From NCBI GenBank assembly GCA_022710245.1, contig JAKLHH010000108.1, positions 1-11,985 on the forward strand: 11,985 bases of DNA. The letters are read 5' to 3'. Below, one piece after another: positions 7,181 to 11,985 of this stretch (its first letter is position 1; each line of letters begins with the position of its first letter). The DNA is from Myxococcota bacterium. GTDB taxonomy: Bacteria; Myxococcota; Polyangia; GCA-2747355; JAKLHH01. The notes beneath the pieces were generated by a model. It worked only from the letters and a program-made list of their open reading frames with translations. It had not been told where the DNA came from and did no database searches. Both the position numbers and the translations under genes were made by a program.

Positions 7181-8074
7181 TCAGCCGAGGAGCTTGGGGA
7201 CCGAGAGGTCGATCCGGCTGTCGACCAGCCGGAGCACGCTCTCCAGCGTGGTCTCCTCGACGCCGAGCTGCTGGCGCAGGATCCGGCGCAGGCCCGCGAT
7301 CAGCTCGCGGCGGGCCCGCTCGATCCAGCGCGCCGCGGTGGCGCGGTGCACGCCGTAGAGCGCGCCGAGGTCGTCGATGGTGAGCCCCTCGATCAGGTGC
7401 TGGCGGAGGAGGGTCCGCTCCCGCTCCTCGAGCCCGGCTGCGGCGCGCGCCAGCGCGGCCTTGAACTCGCGGGTGTAGAGGTCGCGGAGCAGCTCCTGCT
7501 CGGGGCCGGCGTCGGCGAGGCGGGCGGGGTCGACCAGCTCCGCGAGCTCGTCCCCCTCGGCGAGCGGCTCGTGGCGGCGCTCGCCGCGAAACCACTTCAG
7601 CGCGATGCGGACCGCGACCACGCGCACGAACGCGCCGAGGCGGCCGAGCCCGGAGTAGGCCAGCACCTGCGGCGGGCTGCCCTCGTCGCCGACGAAGAGC
7701 TGAGCGCGGAGCCGCTGGCGGACCTCGTCGGCGAGGTCGGGGGTGACGCCCGAGCGCGCGAGCGCGCGGTCGACCTCGTCGGCGAAGGAGCCCTCGGCGG
7801 CGGCGATCGCGCCGCGCTCTCCGGTCGCGGCCGCGCAGGCGAGGTAGAGGTCCTCGAGGTGGAGCGCCTCGAGGCGCGTGGGCTCCTCGCCTCGCGCCAG
7901 CACCGCCGCGAGGTGCTCCACGTAGCGCGTCGGCTCGAGGCTGACGGCCGGCCACGCGGCGCGGCCCCGGGCCACCGCCGCCGCGAGGAGCGGCTCGAGC
8001 TGCGCGGGCGCTGGCTGCGCGCGGCGGGCCTCCTCGGGCAGCGCGGCGAGGAACCTGTGGGCTAGGTCAGGCAT
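7181..8074 (-). CDS. Sigma-70 family RNA polymerase sigma factor (M. xanthus-type group)
   Basis: A 297-residue protein resembling the myxobacterial sigma-70 group TIGR03001 (my recollection of the family, not a search). The N-terminal 65 residues are Ala/Leu-rich and variable. Region 2 spans about 70-165: LEDLYLACAAATGERGAIAA, then LGRLGAFVRVVAVRIALKWFRGER, which corresponds to regions 2.3-2.4. Region 4 is at about 203-260, with a helix-turn-helix LTIDDLGALYGVHRATAARWIERAR (231-255) for -35 recognition. The C-terminal TTLESVLRLVDSRIDLSV is also typical of this group. I chose ATG 8074 because AGGAG ends five bases upstream; a GTG two codons earlier overlaps that site. It is divergent from the zinc-finger kinase, and the 118-bp gap to the lipoprotein suggests the latter is co-transcribed or controlled. 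Target promoters are unknown. Confidence 0.85.
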   Translation of the reverse strand: MPDLAHRFLAALPEEARRAQPAPAQLEPLLAAAVARGRAAWPAVSLEPTRYVEHLAAVLARGEEPTRLEALHLEDLYLACAAATGERGAIAAAEGSFADEVDRALARSGVTPDLADEVRQRLRAQLFVGDEGSPPQVLAYSGLGRLGAFVRVVAVRIALKWFRGERRHEPLAEGDELAELVDPARLADAGPEQELLRDLYTREFKAALARAAAGLEERERTLLRQHLIEGLTIDDLGALYGVHRATAARWIERARRELIAGLRRILRQQLGVEETTLESVLRLVDSRIDLSVPKLLG

Positions 8075-8130
8075 GCGCACTCCTGCCCCAGGATAGCGCG
8101 GAGGCGCTCAGTGCGCGAGCGCTCGACGCG

Positions 8131-8173
8131 CCTGCCAGCTGGTAGCCGCTACCGCCGGCTGCAAGCTGGCAGG
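8131..8173. promoter_or_regulatory. 43-bp imperfect palindrome in the sigma/kinase divergent promoter region
   Basis: Two 18-base arms (8131-8148 and 8156-8173) are inverted copies with 16 of 18 positions matching around a 7-base loop. The outer 10 bases are perfect (CCTGCCAGCT/AGCTGGCAGG). It is centred at 8152, close to the middle of the 142-bp gap (8075-8216), and ends six bases before the candidate -35 of the kinase gene. The position suits an operator acting on both genes. It lies upstream of both predicted transcript starts, so a DNA role is more likely than an RNA hairpin. Confidence 0.55.
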
Positions 8174-8179
8174 AACGCG

Positions 8180-8208
8180 TTGTCGAGAGCCAGCGCCGGG
8201 GCTATGGT
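8180..8208 (+). promoter_or_regulatory. Candidate promoter of the kinase gene, giving a leaderless mRNA
   Basis: TTGTCG (8180-8185), 17-base spacer, TATGGT (8203-8208): each box matches 4 of 6 sigma-70 consensus bases. The -10 ends eight bases before the ATG at 8217, so transcription would start at or next to the start codon. No purine-rich Shine-Dalgarno precedes this ATG, which agrees with a leaderless mRNA. Confidence 0.4.
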
Positions 8209-8216
8209 CCCGCCCG

Positions 8217-9644
8217 ATGGCCTGTCTGACCGACAGCACGGTCGCCTCCTACCTGCAGGGGCTCCTCTCCGAGCCCAGGGGCGACCGCGTCCGCGCGCAC
8301 CTCGACCGCTGCCCCGAGTGCCGCGCGCTGGTCGACGTGCTCGGGGAGAGCAACGAGGAGGCGCGGCCGGACCCGCTCCTCGGCGTGACCCTGGCCGACA
8401 CCTACCGCGTGCTCGACCGCATCGGCGCCGGCGGCATGAGCACGGTCTACTCGGCCGAGCACCTGCGCCTCGAGCGGCGGGTCGCGATCAAGGTGCTCTC
8501 CGCCGAGCTGCGGCAGCACCCCGACGTGATCGAGCGCTTCGCCCGCGAGGCGCGGCTCTGCGCCGGTCTCGGCAACCCGCACATCCTCGAGGTCTTCGAC
8601 TTCAACCGCACCTCCGAGGGGGCGCCGTACATGGTGACCGAGCTGCTGCGCGGCGAGGACCTCGCGCAGCGGCTCGCCCTCGATGGCGCGCAGCCGCCCC
8701 CGCTGGTCCTCGACCTGCTGCGCCAGGCCTGCGCCGGCCTCGCCGCCGCGCACGCCGAGGGGATCGTCCACCGCGACGTGAAGCCGTCGAACCTCTTCCT
8801 CTGCGATCGCGAGGCCGCGACCCCGCGGGTGAAGGTCCTCGACTTCGGCATCTCCAAGGTGAAGGGGCGGCTCGCGACGCTCACCGGCACGCAGCAGATC
8901 CTGGGAACGCCGGGATACATGTCGCCGGAGATGGCGAGCGGCCGGCACCAGGCGGTGGACGTCCGCGCGGACCTCTTCTCCCTCGGCGCGGTGGCCTACG
9001 AGGCGCTGAGCGGCCGGCGGCCGTTCGCGGCCGAGTCGGTGCCGGCCACGCTCTTCCGCATCGTCTACGAGGAGCCGACGCCGCTCGCGGAGCTGCGCCC
9101 CGAGCTGCCGGCCGCGCTCTGCGAGCTGGTCGGCGGGCTCCTGCAGAAGGACCCGGCGCGGCGACCCGGGAGCGCGGGCGAGGTGGACGCAGCGCTGGCG
9201 GCGCTCGAGCGCGGGCGACAGGTCGAGGCACGTGAGGCCAGCGTGCCGGCCGTGCCCTCGGTGGCGCTGCCGCCGACCCGGATCGCGGCCGCGCCAGGCG
9301 GGGCGCCGCGCAGACGCTGGGTCGCGCTCGGGCTCGCCGCGGCGGGGATCGCCGGGGCAGCGACCTACTACGCGCTGCGGTCGCGGACCGCGGCGCCGCC
9401 CTCCCGGCGGCCGTCGCTCGTCGGTGTGGCACCACGCGTCGACGCGGTGACCGCGAGCTCGCCGACCTCGCAGCCGGCTCGCGTCGCAGGACCAGCCACG
9501 CTGCCGGCTGCCGGCGGGACGGTCCGCACGCTCGGCGCGCCGCTCGCCGGCTCGGGGAGCACGGCCTCGCCGGCGCCGAAGCCCGCGCCGAAGCGCCCGG
9601 CGGTGAAGCCCAAGGGGCGCGTCGACAACGACCCGCTCCTCTGA
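8217..9644 (+). CDS. Transmembrane Ser/Thr protein kinase with N-terminal anti-sigma-type zinc finger
   Basis: A 475-residue Hanks-type kinase. Residues 1-40 form a ZAS-like zinc finger with all four ligands (C3, H28, C32, C35; HLDRCPEC), as in zinc anti-sigma factors. The kinase domain is at about 62-330: glycine loop IGAGGMSTVY (69-78), VAIK lysine K92, helix-C E111, HRDVKPSN (185-192), DFG (209-211), GTPGYMSPE (230-238). All key catalytic residues are present, so it should be active. A membrane segment follows at about 368-386 (WVALGLAAAGIAGAATYYAL). The remaining 90 residues form a Pro/Ala/Ser-rich exterior tail ending GRVDNDPLL, with no recognised sensor fold. It is divergent from the sigma factor, a likely partner: the finger could bind it or the kinase phosphorylate it. 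Kinase-regulated sigma factors are known (PknT/EcfP of Vibrio, an ECF43 case). The PEGA/TPR gene follows 50 bp downstream. Confidence 0.9.
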   Translation: MACLTDSTVASYLQGLLSEPRGDRVRAHLDRCPECRALVDVLGESNEEARPDPLLGVTLADTYRVLDRIGAGGMSTVYSAEHLRLERRVAIKVLSAELRQHPDVIERFAREARLCAGLGNPHILEVFDFNRTSEGAPYMVTELLRGEDLAQRLALDGAQPPPLVLDLLRQACAGLAAAHAEGIVHRDVKPSNLFLCDREAATPRVKVLDFGISKVKGRLATLTGTQQILGTPGYMSPEMASGRHQAVDVRADLFSLGAVAYEALSGRRPFAAESVPATLFRIVYEEPTPLAELRPELPAALCELVGGLLQKDPARRPGSAGEVDAALAALERGRQVEAREASVPAVPSVALPPTRIAAAPGGAPRRRWVALGLAAAGIAGAATYYALRSRTAAPPSRRPSLVGVAPRVDAVTASSPTSQPARVAGPATLPAAGGTVRTLGAPLAGSGSTASPAPKPAPKRPAVKPKGRVDNDPLL

Positions 9645-9658
9645 CTCGCGCCGCCGGC

Positions 9659-9688
9659 TTGCCAGGCGATAGCAGTAGCTGGTAGGAC
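9659..9688 (+). promoter_or_regulatory. Candidate promoter of the PEGA/TPR gene
   Basis: TTGCCA (9659-9664, 5/6 match), 18-base spacer, TAGGAC (9683-9688, 3/6). The -10 ends six bases before the ATG at 9695. The same bases contain AGGA (9684-9687) at ribosome-binding-site spacing, so they could instead serve translation of a read-through transcript from the kinase gene. TGCCAG-N4-TAGC (9660-9673) also occurs in the palindrome upstream of the kinase (8133-8146). Confidence 0.3.
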
Positions 9689-9694
9689 CAGCCC

Positions 9695-10948
9695 ATGTCT
9701 CGCCCGCGAAGCTCGCTCCTCGCGCTCGTCCTCGCCCTGGCCTGCCAGCCAGCGTGCCAGACGACCTCGACCGTGCTGCGCGAGGACGCGAGCGTGGTCC
9801 AGCTCCGCCTGAGCAGCGATCCAGCGGGCGCGGCCGTGGTCGTCGACGACGCCCGCAAGGGCAGCACGCCTCTCCACCTCGAGCTCGCGGTGAAGCGCTA
9901 CGAGCGGCGCTACGTGCGTCGGGAGTGGAAGACCGCCTGGGTGAACCTCATCACAGGCGCCCTCGCGACAGGGGGGGGCCTCGCCGCGACGGTGTGGGGC
10001 TTCAACGGCCTCGGCGGGAGCTACAGCGATCCCGACCACACGGGCCGGATCGTCGCGGCCACCTGCGGGATCCTCGCCACCCTCTACGGCGGCATCGCGC
10101 TCGGCGCGGGCGTCTACGGCGTGATCGCCTACCGCCCGCGCACCGTCGTCGAGCTGGAGCCCGCGGTCTACGGGCTGCGCCTCGAGCAGGCGGGCGCGTT
10201 CCCCGCCGAGGCGAGGGTGCGCCTCGACGGCGCGAGCGCCCCGCTCCCGGCGGCCCTGAGCGCGCACTACTCGTCGACGGCGCAGGCCTGGAGGACCAGC
10301 GGCGCGACCGCCGGGGTCAGCCTCGAGCGGATCAGCGCCCCGGCGTGGCCCGACCTCTCGCGACTGCTGGCGCTGCGGGCGAAGCCCCAACCGCGTCCGC
10401 GGCCGGCTGCCACCCGCCGGGCAGCGCCGGCCACCGCCCCCGCGCCCGCGCCGCCCGACCCCGGGTTGCTGCAGGAGCTCCGGCAGCAGGGCGAGGCCTG
10501 CTACCGCCGCCGCGACTACCGCTGCGCGGTGGCCAGGTTCGAGCGCGCGCTCGCGCTCGCGCCCACCCCGGCCATGCGCTTCAACCTCGCCTCGGCGCAG
10601 GACAAGCTCGGCCTCGCCGCGGTCGCGGTGCGGCAGTACCGGCGCTACCTCGAGGAGGCCGGCCGCGGCGCCTCGTCGACGGCGATCGCCCACATCCAGA
10701 AGCGGATGAAGCAGCTCCTGCCGAGAGTGAGCCGGCTGCAGCTCGTGGTCGGCGCCGACGTCCGCGTCACCGTCGACGGGATCGCGATCGGTTCGCTCGA
10801 TCCCACGGCGCTCGGGGCCGGCAAGCTGGAGGTCGTCCTCGAGCCGGGGAGCTACCGCGTGGACGTGGTCCGCGCTGGCTCGGCGCCGCGCAGCCTCGAG
10901 GTCGATCTGCGCGCCGGCGCGCTGCGGACCCTCGACGTGGGGCCCTGA
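9695..10948 (+). CDS. Envelope protein with PEGA domain, two membrane segments and TPR region
   Basis: A 417-residue protein with a hydrophobic signal peptide (residues 1-17). LALAC or QPAC could be a lipobox, but neither fits well. Residues 36-65 look like a PEGA domain (VQLRLSSDPAGAAVVVDD...GSTPL). Two membrane segments follow, at about 82-103 and 118-146 (IVAATCGILATLYGGIALGAG). A domain of unknown type (150-225) and a Pro/Ala/Arg linker (230-257) come next. TPR-like helices occupy about 258-325 (GEACYRRRDYRCAVARFERALAL, FNLASAQDKLG, VRQYRRYLEEAG). A second PEGA-like beta segment is at the C-terminus (LQLVVGADVRVTVDG...VLEPGSYRVDV, 348-392). Such proteins are common beside Ser/Thr kinases in myxobacteria. 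PEGA domains are thought to bind surface components and TPRs to bind proteins. A role as partner or substrate of the adjacent kinase is inferred only from position. Confidence 0.75.
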   Translation: MSRPRSSLLALVLALACQPACQTTSTVLREDASVVQLRLSSDPAGAAVVVDDARKGSTPLHLELAVKRYERRYVRREWKTAWVNLITGALATGGGLAATVWGFNGLGGSYSDPDHTGRIVAATCGILATLYGGIALGAGVYGVIAYRPRTVVELEPAVYGLRLEQAGAFPAEARVRLDGASAPLPAALSAHYSSTAQAWRTSGATAGVSLERISAPAWPDLSRLLALRAKPQPRPRPAATRRAAPATAPAPAPPDPGLLQELRQQGEACYRRRDYRCAVARFERALALAPTPAMRFNLASAQDKLGLAAVAVRQYRRYLEEAGRGASSTAIAHIQKRMKQLLPRVSRLQLVVGADVRVTVDGIAIGSLDPTALGAGKLEVVLEPGSYRVDVVRAGSAPRSLEVDLRAGALRTLDVGP

Positions 10949-11015
10949 GCGGCGTCGCTGTCAGGTCGTCGAGGCGCGCTGAGGCGCGGCCCGGGCGCTG
11001 CACACACGGCGCGCC

Positions 11016-11043
11016 TTGAGGGGGGCGAGCGCTGAGGTAGTAT
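11016..11043 (+). promoter_or_regulatory. Candidate promoter of the unknown gene at 11050, giving a leaderless mRNA
   Basis: TTGAGG (11016-11021), 16-base spacer, TAGTAT (11038-11043, 5/6 match to TATAAT). Only six bases (CCCCCA) separate the -10 from the ATG at 11050, so transcription should start on or beside the start codon. The only purine run, GAGG at 11034-11037, is 12 bases from the ATG, too far for a good ribosome-binding site. This is the best promoter in the window. Confidence 0.5.
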
Positions 11044-11049
11044 CCCCCA

Positions 11050-11868
11050 ATGCCCCGCAAGCCCACGCGACGCACGTCCCCCGGAGCGCGACGCGCGCGC
11101 CCCGAGCTCCTTCCCGGCAAGGCGCCCGCCCCCGAGCTGCCCACCGGCGCGGCGTTTCGTCCCGAGTGGGTCGACTTCGAGCGCGGCCTCCGCGTCGGCA
11201 ACCTGGAGCCGCACGAGCGCATCACCCAGATCCTCCGCTACCGCCTCGAGCAGCGGCACGGCACGCGCTTCATCACCGACCGCTGGGGGCGCGGCGCCTT
11301 CTGGCAGTGGATCTGCTGGCTGCCGCGCGCGAACCGCGAGGCGAAGCCGGAGTCGAGCGGCGTCAACTTCGGCTGCGCCAAGCTCTTCATCACCGCCGAC
11401 CGCGAGGCGCGTGTCTTCAAGAGCGGCCTGCAGATCGAGCGCGGCTACGCCCGCGGCCCCGAGCCCTACCCAGGCTGCCTCCTCGCACCCGACTGGGACT
11501 GGCAGCGCCTGATCAAGCAGTGCGCGGCGGGCACCGCGCTCGACCGCGAGCTCGGGCGCCTGCTCCGCCGCGAGGGCTTCGTCGTCGAGCTCGGCGGCTG
11601 GGTGGCGAGCGCGACCTTCGCGGGGGACGACTTCCGCTCCGCCGCGCAGATCCGCGAGGCGGCGCGCCGCGCCTCGCAGCAGGAGTGGGTGGCCTTCCAG
11701 CTCTACTACCCGATGCCCGAGGCAGAGCTCCGCGCCGCGGGCGGCCTCGAGCTGGTGGACGCCATCGCGGCGGTCTTCGCCGAGGTCACCCCGGTGATGA
11801 ACCTCTGCATGCAGATCGAGCTGAAGGAAGGGGCGAAGGCGACTGGAGCTATTGCCGGACGCCGGTGA
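11050..11868 (+). CDS. Conserved-looking protein of unknown function
   Basis: A 272-residue predicted cytoplasmic protein with no signal peptide or membrane segment. I do not recognise the family. The first 30 residues are basic and Pro/Arg-rich (RKPTRRTSPGARRARPE) and probably disordered. The rest is a compact mixed alpha/beta sequence rich in aromatic residues: GAFWQWICWLPRANRE (residues 87-102), VNFGCAKLFI, ARVFKSGLQIERGYARG, DWDWQRLIKQC, then EWVAFQLYYPMPEAEL and AVFAEVTPVMNLCMQ near the C-terminus. No catalytic motif is evident. It has its own promoter and a probable leaderless start, so it need not belong to the kinase operon 101 bp upstream. Its last 20 bp overlap the end of a convergent gene. 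Codon use matches its neighbours. Confidence 0.75.
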   Translation: MPRKPTRRTSPGARRARPELLPGKAPAPELPTGAAFRPEWVDFERGLRVGNLEPHERITQILRYRLEQRHGTRFITDRWGRGAFWQWICWLPRANREAKPESSGVNFGCAKLFITADREARVFKSGLQIERGYARGPEPYPGCLLAPDWDWQRLIKQCAAGTALDRELGRLLRREGFVVELGGWVASATFAGDDFRSAAQIREAARRASQQEWVAFQLYYPMPEAELRAAGGLELVDAIAAVFAEVTPVMNLCMQIELKEGAKATGAIAGRR

Positions 11869-11985
11869 AGGTGCCGGTCATGGCCCCGGTGAACGGGCCC
11901 TCGGTGATGCTGCCGGTCCAGGCGCCGTTCACCAGCTTGATCGCCAGCCGCTTGGCGCCGAGCGGCGTGCCCGCGTCAGCTCGAT
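11849..11985 (-). CDS. C-terminal end of an unknown Gly/Thr-rich protein (5' part beyond window edge)
   Basis: On the minus strand one frame is open from the right edge to a TAG at 11849-11851, giving the last 44 residues (ending GPFTGAMTGTFTGVRQ). The other two minus frames stop early, and this frame has the usual G/C-rich third positions. The repeated FTG/MTG and GSITEGPFTG pattern suggests beta-strands of an exported or surface protein; no family was recognised. It is convergent with, and overlaps by 20 bp, the gene ending at 11868. The piece is short, so the call rests on codon pattern and a natural-looking C-terminus. Confidence 0.6.
   Translation of the reverse strand, partial: RADAGTPLGAKRLAIKLVNGAWTGSITEGPFTGAMTGTFTGVRQ

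Noticed and set aside
8078..8080. GTG as the start of the sigma factor
   Set aside because: It overlaps the AGGAG ribosome-binding site that serves the ATG two codons downstream.
8171..8184. GGAAC...GTC as an ECF-type promoter upstream of the kinase
   Set aside because: The two boxes are only five bases apart instead of about sixteen, so they cannot form a -35/-10 pair.

Overview
The window is very GC-rich DNA with strong third-position G/C bias. Its gene families point to a myxobacterium-like organism (Myxococcota, the former Deltaproteobacteria): a sigma factor resembling the M. xanthus-type sigma-70 group, a transmembrane Ser/Thr kinase, a PEGA/TPR envelope protein, and a large lipoprotein with 'myxo' cysteine-rich repeats. 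This assignment is inferred from family content; there is no rRNA or marker gene. No tRNA, rRNA, CRISPR array, IS element or phage gene was seen.

Layout, left to right: (1) the C-terminal end of an unknown cysteine-containing protein (+, cut by the window edge). (2) A leftward pair, SDR dehydrogenase then SCP2-type thiolase, which looks like an acyl-CoA/fatty-acid metabolic operon with a candidate promoter near 2532-2560. (3) A leftward cobalamin-binding-domain radical SAM enzyme (2742-4094) with no functional partner beside it. (4) A leftward 940-residue surface lipoprotein (4240-7062) with six Cys-rich repeats followed by about fourteen W/G beta-propeller-type repeats. (5) A leftward sigma factor (7181-8074), diverging from (6) a rightward Ser/Thr kinase with an N-terminal anti-sigma-type zinc finger (8217-9644). 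(7) A rightward PEGA/TPR membrane protein (9695-10948). (8) A rightward protein of unknown function (11050-11868). (9) The C-terminal end of a leftward gene entering from the right edge, overlapping the previous gene tail-to-tail by 20 bp.

The most interesting part is 4240-10948. A sigma factor and a kinase carrying its own ZAS-type zinc finger are divergently transcribed around a 43-bp imperfect palindrome. The sigma gene is followed by a large surface lipoprotein, and the kinase gene by a PEGA/TPR envelope protein. My reading is an envelope-signalling module in which the kinase protein binds or phosphorylates the sigma factor and the sigma factor drives surface-protein genes. That is inference from domains and gene order, not shown by the sequence. 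Three rightward genes (kinase, PEGA/TPR, unknown) have a plausible -10 box ending only 6-8 nt before the start codon, which suggests leaderless mRNAs. I found no unmistakably new system. The sigma/ZAS-kinase/palindrome/lipoprotein arrangement is the best candidate for closer study.
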